DNA of 64,000 nt from Sarcomyxa edulis (Eukaryota > Basidiomycota > Agaricomycetes > Agaricales > Mycenaceae): NCBI GenBank assembly GCA_009761415.1, contig QUOL01000002.1:1426001-1490000 (forward strand), read 5' to 3'. The position numbers were made by a program, and so were the translations under genes. The notes under the pieces were generated by a model, which saw nothing but the letters and a program-made list of their open reading frames with translations, was not told where the DNA came from and searched no databases. Every line of letters starts with the position of its first letter. The first letter of the stretch is position 1. Shown piece after piece: positions 28,120 through 40,086 of the stretch.

Positions 28120-29940
28120 TTCGTGCCCTTCAAGTTGTTCGGGTAAGAAAGCATAGACGAGTGGCTCGAACATGCTAACGCTTCTCGACTTAGCAGAATC
28201 GGGGAGTGTTTGGAAATTGTATATGAAAATTGGTTGATCATTGGACTCAGGGATTGTATGTTTGGAATATATTGGTTCTTTCTTGCGAATATCGCTGGCG
28301 CGCCTTTCAACGCGTGAAGAAATAGCAGCACGTGACGAGAATTAGGAGAATGTATAGAAGAGTCACATCCGTCACGGAAGGAGTGACTCGGGCCTTCAAA
28401 CTCTTTCTCTCACTCTGACAATCCCAGTAGATTTCATTGGCTGTCTAGATCGACCAACCGACGACGGGACTACTCAATGAGATACCAACTCAATCTAAAA
28501 CACTCCATCCAGCTTTCGCGTCAAGTCCTAACTTGTTCAGAGTGAGCTCGTCCAATCGTCGCATCATATCTGTATGTTCCTTGCACTATACCCTTGGGTC
28601 GAGGGCACGACACTATATTTGCTTGATCTTGCACCTGAAGTCGCTCCATGCGTTAAACACGGTTCAGTCCTCAGTCCCCAGTCCCTGTTACTTGTGCTCA
28701 TCGTAGTATACCTCTTTCTAGTGAATCCTACGTCGCTAATCAGCCTGTGGCTAGTGTTCTCGAGGTCGCCTCGACCGCTACCCTATATGCCCTCTATTCG
28801 CATCTGGCTTGTCCTTCAACTTCATTGACCTGCCGGTGAGCATTTGTGGATTTCTACTTACTCAGAACTCGATTCTTCGGAAGCACGAGATCTCGCGTTG
28901 GTGTCCACCTTCATCTTCTCCTTTGACGGGCAACCTGCTTGTAGGATGGTGCACTCGCGGGTGTCAGTGTTGGTCTTCTTCTTTCATCGACCGCAGAAGT
29001 TGCCTGTTTGAAGGGATTTTGGTGGACGACAAGCTTGTTCGGATGAGGCATGACTTTGGGCGTTAAACCCTTTGATTCCTTCTCCGAGCTCGCAGTCGCC
29101 CCCATGCGAACCTCATAGATTCCCCTCGTTCTGTCGTTTATAGCGCGCAAACGAAGTTGTGGGGATTTAATTCCCTCTTGCTTCCACGGAATAGCAGTTC
29201 TCTTGCTATGGTAGACGTTTATCCATCAGATCAATTGCATCTGGCGTCGAAACTTTCTGTTGCGATGAACAGCGCCGCGATGTACCGGGTATGTGGTCGC
29301 ATCACCAGAACAGAGCAGAACACTGATGATCACTACTCCAGACTGCTATCAAAGGATGACCTGCCTTCAATCCTTCGCGAGACATTTGTCTAGCTGCAAG
29401 TCGCGCGTTCATTCGGTCCCAACTGGTTAGACTGGCTGCCTCATGTATTCTCCTTGCATACATTCCATTTTTGTTGTCGCAAGTCAGTAAATAATAGTAG
29501 ATGCAGTGACTGGAAGGGTCGGCTTGATGGGACCGCCATGCGGTTGTTGTCAGTGGAGAATGAAACAATAAATATGAAATAAGGATATAGATGTAGAACC
29601 AGGACCGGATTTACTTAAAAACGGACTGAAAGTGGGCTGCATCGCGTGGCCTGAGCGTTCTTTTCTGTCAGCGTCAGCCTGAACCTCTTTCTCAACTCTT
29701 TTCTCAACTTTCGTCCTTCTTGCTCGACGATCGCGACTCGACGGCGATGAACAGGACGAGTGCCCGTACTTTGCCCGCACTAGTTGGTACCTGCCATTGT
29801 TCTACCATTTATTTGCTCACCTCCTAGCTCGCCTCCTAGCATTGTCTGTCTTGTCACTGTGCTGTGCATTGTCCAGGTGTGTCGGAGCTTGAAAAAGGTC
29901 CGTGCGTGAGAAAGTGTTACTGTTGACTGTGACCTTTTGC
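28120..29940. other. Intergenic region upstream of the Whi3-like gene
   Basis: About 1.8 kb with only short chance frames (up to about 88 codons). It contains the 3' UTR of the small secreted protein gene and probably the distal promoter of the RRM gene. No transposon, tRNA or clear repeat was recognised. Confidence 0.45.
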
Positions 29941-30568
29941 ATGGCATTTCTCGGCGCCGCCCGCTTCCTTTGCACCATCACATACCCTCTCGATCGCACA
30001 ATTTGCCCTTTCCCCGGCCAAACACCCACAACATCCGAGCTCATCGTTGCTCTCGACGTCCACGGCTCCAATTAAATAAAATATACAACATCCTCAACCC
30101 TTCAATCTCATCTTTCCCCGCTTTATTCCTCCAATCCGCTCGTTTCACGCGTCGTTTGCGATCGACAACAAGAATTCACAATCTCTCGTCGTTGTCGTCC
30201 AACTTTCTGTGTATCCATATCTCAACATACAAGTCGCGTCACCTCTGTCTGGTACTCCTCGCTATTATCTTGCTAAATTCAGCCAACAACAAATCCATTC
30301 GCTCGTCGAAAATATTTTTATTAAACCAACACCTCATCAATTTTTGCCCACCCTGGCGTCCTCAATCGCAGCCGCTTTACCCCCTAACCCTCCCTCGCAT
30401 CATCCCCACCATCGTACCGACGAAGACCTCATCAATAGGTCTCTCTTAGACTCTCTTGACGCCCAAGCTGACGCTGAACCCCACTTCACCACAAACTCTG
30501 ACTCAGACCCGGCTGCCGGTTCTCCAAACTCCTCTTCCGGTTCCTCAGGAGCTCCTTACCGGACAACC
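29941..30568 (+). promoter_or_regulatory. Probable mRNA leader with upstream ORF, or missed 5' exon
   Basis: C/T-rich sequence lies directly upstream of the RRM gene ATG. An upstream ORF of 44 codons starts with ATG at 29941 (MAFLGAARFLCTITYPLDR) and ends at TAA 30073-30075. From about 30209 the frame of the main protein is open but has no ATG before 30569. Its last part (TDEDLINRSLLDSLDAQADA) looks protein-like, so a spliced upstream coding exon is possible. Without transcript data I cannot choose between leader and coding. Confidence 0.45.
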
Positions 30569-33500
30569 ATGCAATCTCAGCCCCAGCCGCCCCTCCGCGC
30601 TGATTCTCCATCCGACAACAACCACACTATCAGCAATCTCAACACGAACGTATTGCATCACACCCAGGACCCTCTATTGTTCTCCATGCACTCTACCTAT
30701 ACCAATTCGACCAACCATATCCACTCTGATTACCCTACCTCCGACCACGATACCCAGCATCAGCAGCAGCAACACTCTGCCAAACTCAATGGATTTGGTG
30801 TTCCTTCGGCATACAACAGATCGTCCGCTACGTTTAGCACTTTTCCTAACAGCACTGTGCGTCCACGACATAATACGTACCAATCTCCCCCTAGCACGGC
30901 CTCTGCTACATCACCGCCCATATTTTATCCGACCTCCTCTGATATATTCCCCCCACAATCTCAGGCCCCTCCCCCACTGTCCCTACCACCTCATATGACG
31001 TCCCCCACTCAATCTCACCAATCGAATCACCAGGGGAATTTCGATATGTATAATACCATCAACGGAAATGTAAACGGAAATGGCAACGGGGGGAGCAATG
31101 CCAAACAACAGCAACAGTCGTATATAGTCGATTATAACAACCCATCCGCAGTATTGCAATCGCACAAGGCTCAACTCAACGGATATCCTACGTCTGCTGC
31201 GCCCAACTCGAACCCTTATCTCAGCGGCGGGGCACTCGGAACAGGATTGCATATCTCATCGCAGACGCCGTATGGACCGCATTTGCAGTTGGGGCAAGGA
31301 GGGACCGCCGGTGCGAATGGCATCACTATGAACGGTGTTGGTATGAACGGTCTGGCAATGGGAGGAGGCGGGATGACCGCGAGTGCGAGTCAGAACATGA
31401 ATGCTAATGCGAACGGAGCACCCGGACAGGAGGAGATCTCGACGATCTTCGTCGTCGGGTTCCCTGAGGATATGCAGGTGTGTTTGGATCGGTCTCTTCT
31501 CTAGTATCTCTTATCTGACTAATGGCTGGCAAATAGGAGCGAGAGTTTCAGAACATGTTTACGTTCTCGACTGGTTTCGAGGCTGCTACGCTGAAGATCC
31601 CCAACAAGGAGTATACCGCGTATGGTGGTATAGGTGGGAACACCATGGGACTAGCGTTGGGCAGCAGTTCCACTATCGGAGGTATAGGGATGGGACGTGG
31701 AGGTTTAGGATTGAACAGCGGTTACTCGGGGCAGAATGACCCGTATAACCTCGTCACTGTCAATCAGGGAGGAGTGGTCGTCGATGGAGGAAGAGACGGG
31801 ACAATGGCTTCCTGGCCTTCTGTTCAAGACGACGGTGTCAATGGCGGACATTTCGCAGCTGGAGCGGGAATGTTAGGCGGAGTCGGTGGTATGAACAACA
31901 ACATGCCCCCTAGGAAGCAGATCATCGGGTTCGCGAAGTTCAGAACTCGTGGGGAGGCACTCGAGGCTAGAGATGTATTACAGGGACGGAGGGTGGACAT
32001 CGAGAAGGGTGCCGTGTTGAAGGCAGAGATGGCCAAGAAGAATTTACACACGAAGAGAGGAGTAGGACCCATAAATGGTGTTGGGGGGCAGATGGGTGGT
32101 GGACAGTTGGGAGCGGGAGCGGGGATGGGAGCCATGGGGATGGGAGGCGGCGGAATGACAGGGATGGGGATGGGGATGGGTCCTGGGGAGGGGCTTGGGA
32201 TGATGAGCGGGATGGCGCTGAGCATGGCTGAGACTGTTCCTTTGAGCTCGCGCGAGAGGGAACTGAATACTCTCGGGGCTATGGGTCTCGGCAGGATGAG
32301 TGGTTGGAGAGACGGAGATAGAGAGGAGGATGATCGGCGGAGGGGAGAGAGAGATATGGGAGTCATCACTGCTATGGGCCTTGGGACCCGAGGTCCTCGG
32401 GAGCGTGCTGAGGAAGACGAGAGAGAAAGAGAGAGGAAGCGGAAAGAGAAAGAAGCCAAATTGAGAGCGGGAAATTCAACCGCCTTCGATGCCTTCCATT
32501 CCGTACCCATCCAGATTTCGAGGCAGAGTTCCAGTCATGCCAATGGGATGTTGGTGTCACCCCCGCTCAACAACTCCATGCTAGGGGTCGATGTCGGCAT
32601 CAATGGTGGCGGAACAAGTCCGATGCTTGGGAACGTGTATCATTCACACCAGCAGCCTCAAGATGATGTGATTGGACCTTGGGATGGGATCAGGAAAGCT
32701 TCCATCGCCGGCCCGCCCTCATCGTCTCACCGTTCCCCATCTCCCGTAAACAACAATCATGCAGGTTTCTCCCGGCCATATTCCCCCACGTTGGAATCAG
32801 CGCAGCAACAGCACCAATACGGGCTTGACCTCCACTATCACCATGCTGGTCATATACAGTCGGACTCGAGTGCCTCGAGTGTTGCTGATGGCTCTCAGAG
32901 CAGCAGCATTGGCCTCAGTGGTAACGATCTAGACCAAGACGATGATCTCGAATCGCATCTCTCGAGAGGCATGGCTGGTCTGGCTGTCAGTACCGATTAT
33001 GGTCCCGGGAACACCTCGCCTCAGCTTCCTTCCCCCGCGTCTGGTGCGAGCTCTGGTAGCACTAGAAACGCCATTGATCAGAATCCCCCCGTGAGTATAT
33101 TTGCTTGTTTCGACCGTTATCTTTTTAGCTAATATTTTTTATAATCAGATCAATACCCTATATGTCGGGAACCTGCCTACTAGTCCGCCGCCCTCCGGGT
33201 ATCCACAGGATCATCTCGAGGATTCTCTACGTGAACTTTTCCAGACACGCCCAGGGTTCCGCAGGTTATGCTACCGACAGAAAAACAATGGTCCCATGTG
33301 TTTCGTCGAAGTGCGTGTTCCTCTTCGAACATTCCGCATTTGGAAGCTGATTTGTTGTTGTTTGATTCACAGTTCGAAGACGTTAACCACGCCACCAAAA
33401 CGTTGAACGACTTGTATGGGCATACACTCAACGGTTTAATCAAAGGAGGCGGGATCCGTTTATCGTACAGCAAGAATCCTCTGGGTGTTCGCACTCCTAC

Positions 33501-34044
33501 GAGCGCCGGGAGTAGTGGTCCATCTCTCCAGCAGCAGCAGCTGCAAAGCAATGGCGGTCAACCTGGTGGTTCATCCCCGTTCCCTCCTGATGCTTTTCAA
33601 TCCAGGCAGCAGCAGCAGCATGATCATGACCAAGGCCTGCGTGACACGTCGTTGATGACCTCCCCCCCACCCCAATCTCTTCCGCTCACCTCTCCGTACA
33701 ACAATTACATGATGTCCTCGCCTCCGCCTCGATTCCTATCTCCCGTACAATCCCCCTCTGCGTTCGGAAATTCTTCATTGATGCCCTTGACGAGCTCGTC
33801 AAATGCGTTCCTCCCACGAAGTGCTAATAACATGAACAGCATACACAGTGGGTATGTCTTGTCTCCCGGCGGTGGTTCGTCATCCATGTCGACGTTCTCC
33901 CCATTTGATCTCTCCAGCCCTTCACATTCTACGATACCCGATCATGTTGATCAACAACAACTCCACGAGCAACAGCAATATCATTACAGCACTCGTGTAC
34001 TGTCGCCGCCTGCCAATAACATAGAGGCCGCTAGGGCCATTTGA
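30569..34044 (+). CDS. Whi3/Scw1-like RNA-binding protein with two RRMs
   Basis: RNA-binding protein of the Whi3/Scw1 family, which in yeasts tunes cell-cycle entry and cell-wall integrity by binding target mRNAs. Exons run from ATG 30569 to about 31476, 31537-33090, 33149-33310 and 33372-34044. The N-terminal 300 residues are rich in Gln, Asn, Ser and Pro. RRM1 is assembled across the first intron (STIFVVGFPEDMQ, then FSTGFEAATLKIP, a Gly-rich insert, and QIIGFAKFRTRGEALEARD). A Gly/Met-rich linker and a charged Arg/Glu helix follow. RRM2 near the C-terminus is canonical: TLYVGNLPTSPPPSGYPQD, GPMCFVEFEDVNHATKTLND and GGGIRLSYSKNPLGVRTP. A Gln/Ser/Pro-rich tail ends at 34044. I estimate about 1080 residues, long for the family because of low-complexity regions. 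The start could lie upstream if an additional exon exists. Confidence 0.88.
32101..32220 (+). repeat. Gly/Met-coding low-complexity repeat inside the RRM gene
   Basis: Imperfect GGGATG units code for runs of Gly and Met (MGMGGGGMTGMGMGMG). It is part of the coding exon between the two RRMs and is likely to vary in length between strains. Confidence 0.75.
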
Positions 34045-34852
34045 GAACGCAGACACCATTCTATTTAACCACCCACTACTCAAATTCATATCATCTCCCT
34101 CTCACCCGTGCAATTTCTGTTCCCAATAATTTCATGCAACACTATCGATGTACTAACGATCAACATTCCCTCTCCCTCGTATTTTTGACTTGATTTTGAT
34201 TTCAACATAAGATCATGGACCTTATCTCTCTCTCTGACTTTTGCTTTTTCTATTCCTCTTATCCTACTCATCGTCAATTGCTCATTGGTGCTCATACACA
34301 TTCTCACCACACATACATATATATTTATCATATACAGAACGCGTCTCATATTCCCCGTCAATAACCTCTCATGTTCCTCTGCAATGTGTCCATCTTTCGA
34401 AACCTTATTACCTTCGTCTCTTCCATGTTCTCGTTCTCGACGCAATGCTCCCAAGTCCTTACTGTTTGTTGTTCCCCCATACCACCCGTGTCTACTTTCC
34501 TTACATTGACCGTGACGTCGTCTTGCATTATCAGTTTGTTGTTTAGTTACTCTATCCTTTGCCTTACGTCTACTCGTCTATACGATCATGCATGTATATT
34601 ACATAGCTTCACTGAAACATACTATGTCTGAATTCTATCGCAGAACTTGGCTTCACTGCTACATATAAGTATGCAAACAGAGTTTGAGCTTGCCTGGCAT
34701 ATATTCACGAGGTATTATATACATCTGACGGTATCGCTGTTAGTCTCGTTTGGTTGTTTCGAGAGAGAAGGGAACAAACACCTTCCACAATAATGATTAC
34801 GAGCAGGTAAACGTATTGCCGTACACCCGAGAATGAGAGAGATGTTGAAGTG
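34045..34852. other. Convergent 3' region, Whi3-like / orphan gene
   Basis: About 800 bp of T/C-rich sequence between two convergent stop codons. It is most simply read as two long 3' UTRs. No coding or RNA gene was recognised. Confidence 0.5.
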
Positions 34853-35995
34853 TTATCGAGTAATATTTGATTCGTCGGCCTTACGAATGATTTTCGACTT
34901 AGAGCCACGAGTCTTTGATGGAGAATGAGTGGATTGCATGGAGATCGCTTGAGGTCGTCGACCACGCGTGCGCGGAGGAGGCTGTGGCTGTGGTGCGGGA
35001 CGTTTACGAAGGTGGTATCGCGGGGAAGGGGAGACATCTGGTACTTGAGATGATATCTGGTGAGATGTAGACGCAGCATGGGGCGAGGGAGATAAAGGGG
35101 CGAGGGATGGAAGAAAGGTCGACGGATGTTCGTGTGCCGGCGCGTCTACCTCCATCTCTGACTCTGTCTCGTCCTGGATTTGAGAGAATCCCAATTGAGA
35201 ATACGAGATCAGCTCTGGAGCCATGTCCTGTGTCTGGGAACTTGTATCGAGCTGAGAGGCTGGTAAAGAGCTATTATCTATAATGGGCGCTGTTGAAGTT
35301 TCCCACAGAAGCGAACCATTAGGCGTTACGAGCGGTGTGCGTATATATGGTTCAGCAAGTTCTGGTTCATTGTCTGATTCTTGTGAAGTAAGATATTGAA
35401 GAGAGGGTTGAGATTGCGAAAGGGTATTGGTATCGGGATTGCTTTGCTGAGAGTTGACGATGTGGGTTTGGACGTTCAGGTCATGGATGAATGGGTCGTA
35501 CAGATTGATATTTGCAAAGCCTCGCGCACGCGCGCGTATGTGCGAAGTAGCTGGAGGGTCATCAACGACAGGTTCTGTGACGGTGCGCTCGAGTCTGTTT
35601 GTTGGATTTGAGGAGGATTCTGCATGTTCTTCGTCTTCATATTCTTGTCGTGCTCGTTTCATGGGCCGATTGGGTGTTGGCTGCACTTGACGAGTACGGA
35701 ACGCGACAATGGGGGGCAAAGTACTTTCATACGCAAAATCTCTGACTTTGATACCATGTTCTGCGAGCGCCTCTCGAGACGGCTGACCTACACTGGACGT
35801 GATCGTGACCGGCACGGGTGCAGGCGACAATACTGCTGGCGAAGGTGTCTTTAGATGGGAAACAATATAGGGTTCTTGAGGATAAATTATGTCGACAATC
35901 ATGTAGCGTACGCCTTGACTTACAGGTGAAGGGGAATCTTGACTAGTTGAGGCCAGAGTCATAAAGACGCCCATAACGGTACCGCGATGGTCCAT
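34853..35995 (-). CDS. Hypothetical Ser/Pro/Gln-rich protein with basic C-terminus
   Basis: Not recognised. A single open exon of about 380 residues starts at ATG 35995 (MDHRGTVMGVFMTLASTSQD). The frame is open a little further upstream, but without an ATG. The first 70 residues are the only part that looks folded (GVRYMIVDIIYPQEPYIVSH). The middle is disordered, rich in Ser, Pro and Gln, with a nuclear-localisation-like PMKRARQEYEDEE. The C-terminus is basic with a PRTRGRRPQA segment resembling an AT-hook core and SKTRGSKSKIIRK at the end. A nuclear DNA-associated role is therefore possible, but this is inference from composition. It is convergent with the Whi3-like gene and tandem with the GH92 gene's strand. 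It could be lineage-specific. Confidence 0.6.
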   Translation of the reverse strand: MDHRGTVMGVFMTLASTSQDSPSPVSQGVRYMIVDIIYPQEPYIVSHLKTPSPAVLSPAPVPVTITSSVGQPSREALAEHGIKVRDFAYESTLPPIVAFRTRQVQPTPNRPMKRARQEYEDEEHAESSSNPTNRLERTVTEPVVDDPPATSHIRARARGFANINLYDPFIHDLNVQTHIVNSQQSNPDTNTLSQSQPSLQYLTSQESDNEPELAEPYIRTPLVTPNGSLLWETSTAPIIDNSSLPASQLDTSSQTQDMAPELISYSQLGFSQIQDETESEMEVDAPAHEHPSTFLPSLAPLSPSPHAASTSHQISSQVPDVSPSPRYHLRKRPAPQPQPPPRTRGRRPQAISMQSTHSPSKTRGSKSKIIRKADESNITR

Positions 35996-36240
35996 TTGTG
36001 GCGGTACACTTTGAGTGACTCGACGACGGTGATTCACGCACGCAAAGTGATTTTATACACAAAAAGATTGATTCAAAGGTTGGATGGTTTCAGGAGCATC
36101 GAGACGAGAGAGCAAACGAAGGACTGGATGAACGGCAAGAGCAGCGGAGAAACCTGGAGAAACTAGTATGTAGCACGTGGTCAATGGACACGCCAACAAT
36201 CAACAATAAATGTCACGCGTCACGGTCACCCTACAATATC

Positions 36241-39200
36241 TTATCCAGAATCGTATCCCCCTGTCGAAAGAGAGGGAGGTAACGCGTCCTCGCCATTTCC
36301 ACAGGTCACCCCAATGTCATCGGTCAGTGTCAGCTCCACAATTCCACCACTGGTAAATATGTCCCAGTCCAAGTAGCAGTTAGATTTATACGGTCTTCCG
36401 TCAACGGTCACGCCCTAAGCCGTACCATGGTCAACATCATCGAACACAGAGTGGTGGCACACTGACCTTTACAAATACCTTCCCTCCGATTCCGTCGTCA
36501 GGATTTCCGTTGAACCCTTTGCTCCTGATGATAGTGGTCGAGTTGAACGCGGGATTGAAGAAAGAGACCTGCGGGAAGTATGGGGAAGAGAGCAGATATT
36601 GGCGAGTAGCAGGCAAGGGATAGATTCCTAGTAGATAAAATGCCGCGTAGCTTGCCATAGCACCTGTTAAACACAACGTGTGAGTCACAATCTCGATATA
36701 GGAATCCAATAGTAATAGTCCACACCAGAATCTGGTTGAAAAGAGTACGGTTAGCCACTAAGAGAGTAAGCCTGAGTGAAAGGACTGACCATCATTTCCT
36801 GGAAGTCCGTTGACTGAAGTGTTGAAGAATTCTGCGATCACCTGCCTCGACCGTTGTGTACTTAGGCCGGGACGGTTGGCATAATGGTACATGAACGGCA
36901 TTTGCTGAGACGGCTCATCCGTGGCGTCAAAGTAACTCTGATTACCATATGCTATGATTGAGGCACTCTGACGGAGATATAATTCGTGAAATTGTACCTG
37001 ATTGAATATGAAATCCAACCGTGAGATGAACTTCTCAGTTCCGCCTTGGAGTTCAATCAGTTTAGCGGTGTCTTGGGGTACATACTGCGGCAACACATCA
37101 ATAAGTTTGTCCATATCCAGTTTTCGAGATCCCTACTTACTTGCGAATACTGAGAGTCGCGTTAAAACTGTGGGTTCTTGCATATAACAATCAACTATGA
37201 AGACTCACAGTGATGGGAGAGCCCTCGTAAAATCCATCACGGTTGGCAGCGTTGAGGAAGCACGTGGAGTGCTCAGGATCATGTACACTACAATGTCGCG
37301 GGTCAGTAAAATTGAAGGTACCATTTGCGAACCGAAGCTGCTCAGAGACAGGTGAGTGGCGATAATTTCCATGAAAGTCTCTACTTGCCTGCATCATTCC
37401 TAGCACACCTGGACCTCCGGGCACAGTAATATCAGGGTTCCAGAGATTGGCAAAATTCCCGGCACGTTTCGCGTACTATGATGCGGTGAGTCAAATACTC
37501 GTCACACCGCCTGCGTGGAAAATACGCACTTTTTGTCCATCGCCGACTTTTCCAAGAGTCTTGGCCACCTGCGAGATGGCGAAATCACCAAAAGCATGCT
37601 AGGTGGTTGATCAGCAGTCTTTCAGATATCCTTCCTCCTGGAACAACTCGGAATATGTACCTCCAACGTCCTAGATACTTGCTTGGTGTTTGCCCCCCCG
37701 GCGTCAAACATGTCGTCAGGTATATAGCCTGTATCCCAGTTCAAGAAAGACACCAGTAGAGGATGACCATACGTACCGAGTTCTTTCCAGACATTTGCTT
37801 GTCGACCTTGTAAATTCCAGTCTGGTGGTTGGACTTCCGCATCGGCAAGTAGTGCGTTATATAGATCTGAAGCAGACACGTTCAGATCCGCAGCTTTCTC
37901 GTGGAACCTACGACAGAGTAACATCGAGAATTAGAAACAGAGACCTGTGGGGGTTCTCAGAAGAATCTACTTTACGAAGAATTCCCCGAGTATAGGATCC
38001 GCATCTGTGCAATCAGGTTCATAGTGAGCTCGTGTCCTTCAGAGGACATCTCAAACGTACTGCTTCCGCCTTGAATGAAATGCATAGCAGTGGCACCACG
38101 ACATTCGGGCAGCCATCCTAGACGATAACAATATAAACACTGACGCTCACGAATGGACAGGACTTTTAGATCCACCTTCATGCTGTTGGATATTGATCAT
38201 TCCTCGGACAATCCGTGAAAAAGTGACCGGGTCGTGGAGGGACATTAGAGGATACAGGGTGCGGTACGTGTCCCACTATGTATGATCTCGGGTTAGTCGG
38301 TATTATAATCTGAAGGAAATCATGACCGTACGTTGCAATAGAATGAGTCAAAATAGGGTTCCGTAGAATTCCATTTGGGGTTCTCGCCCGTGTCTGTCGA
38401 AGGCCACGGTTACTGCTGTACAGCCAAAGAACACAAGAGTCACTTACAATCCGCAGGGGATATGTGTGTCCTATACAACTAGACACAATATTGATCAGAA
38501 CTGTCCGTGATATAGACGGGAACTTACTGAAGAATAAAATAATTGCGTAATCTCGCTATCGACTCCTGTGGTATCAACTTGCACCCTCCCGAGTAAATCA
38601 TTCCATTGCGCCCGATTTTGTGCACTTACTGCGTCGAAATCGAAATCCGGGATCTCCTCTTCGGCATTTGCACAGGCCTGATCGGAGGAAATGAATGATA
38701 CTCCAACTCGTGCGAGAATAGTCGTAGTTTGCTTTGAAGGGGCCTGAGCAAATGTAAGAAGCGCACCCAACTGGTCAACAAATCCTATAATTCCATCCCA
38801 AAAGTCAGACGTCAGACAAAGGCGACTGCAAGATCATAAGGCGTACCGTAATAAAGCTGCAATATATTGGTGGTGCCCTTGATAGGAAAATCAGCAAGCC
38901 AGGACCCATACTCGGTAGGTTTGCCCAGATCGAAGCCTTCGCCTTTGAAGTCAACGCATGTGAAGGCACGATAACGGCCCGGTCCAAACGAAGCTGCGAA
39001 AGAGGCACCACCTGTCGAGACAAAAGAAATCGGACTTTATACGGCGTTTAACTCGATGTATAACGCCTCAACATACCCACAACTCTTCCGGTCGTAGGGT
39101 CCAACGTCATGACAGGATCTGTGCTGCTCATTTGACCATCGTTTGTAATATCTACCACCATACGTGGTGATGTAGATGAGGAGGGAAACGTATATCGATG

Positions 39201-40086
39201 TAGTGCTGTTCGTCGCGTCGAGGTTAGTTCGACTCTCATTGAATTTGACTGAGGAAGGCCAGTATCAGTCAGGCGGATTCAATTATATTGGAGTAAATTG
39301 GCGTACAAGGTTGGTAGAGAAATATCCGGGAGATGCAAAGTCGTCCGGGCTTCCTATGTATGAACATATATTTATGACGATGAATGCACAGAGAAGTAAA
39401 TACAACCGGAACACATACCGTCCGGAAGTACTTTTCTAAGAACCTTTCTACTATTGATAGATGTTGGACAATTCTCGAAGGCCGAACAATTGGGAAACGC
39501 CCATATCTTGAAATTCGACAACGGGATTGCCTACGATCCAGTAAGCAGTGGAAAATCATACATCAAAAATAGTGACATCGAGACATACCCCTCCAGTTCC
39601 ACTATCGTGTAGTTGCGAGAAACCAGTAGCATGGAATGTAGGATCAGCATCATATCCCGCATGCTGAGTGACACAATTAGCGAAGCTATCCTCGATCGGA
39701 GCAGTGCATCACACACGTTTCCTGGGGAATCGGTATCCATTCCTACTTTTATCATTCCATGGGGAATTGTAGCCCCTGCAAAATACATGCTGAGGTCATC
39801 GGAGACAACATCGCTCGAAAGAGATGTACAAACCCGGGAATACATGCCCGCCATTAGTTGTACCAATGAAGAGGTTTACAAGACTTGCTAGGTCAGATAC
39901 GGGTGAAGGAGACGCAGATGACACTGGCTTCGAAATAGTGCTAGACGCTGCCACACTGCTTCCGAGGACGTGTCAATGTATTGCTTTGCGGGAAACAAGA
40001 GATATCACTCACGATGACTTTTGGGCGTTCGTACAGGCTACTCCCAACAAGAGGGTCAGCGAAATGAGCATCGTGGATATCGCCAT
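36241..40086 (-). CDS. Secreted GH92 alpha-mannosidase
   Basis: Calcium-dependent exo-acting alpha-mannosidase family, trimming mannose from N-glycans or mannans, probably extracellular or in the secretory pathway. ATG 40086 gives MAISTMLISLTLLLGVACTN, a clear signal peptide. The GH92 N-domain start NLFIGTTNGGHVFPG joins across a 58-nt intron to GATIPHGMIKVGMDTDSPG (about 39735-39870), then HAGYDADPTFHATGFSQLHD. The C-terminal catalytic part includes PGGPGVLGMMQASRDFHGNY (37380-37420), DEPSQQMPFMYHYANRPG (36870-36930), GNDDSGAMASYAAFYLLGIY built across an intron (36620-36800), and ends LPPSLSTGGYDSG at TAA 36241. I estimate 800-900 residues in about 18 exons, some very small. Exact internal exon borders were not all resolved. 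Confidence 0.92.

Noticed and set aside
28574..28828. 84-codon hydrophobic frame starting with ATG, possible membrane peptide
   Set aside because: No conserved pattern, no plausible signal or splice context; consistent with a chance frame in C/T-rich sequence.
24649..29940. Transposon remnant in the gene-poor region
   Set aside because: No transposase, integrase or reverse transcriptase motif in any frame, and no long terminal or inverted repeats were noticed; kept only as an open question.
31824..32510. 228-codon open frame on the minus strand, Pro/Ile/Ser-rich
   Set aside because: Antisense to the Gly/Met-rich exon of the Whi3-like gene, whose frame continues into conserved RRMs.
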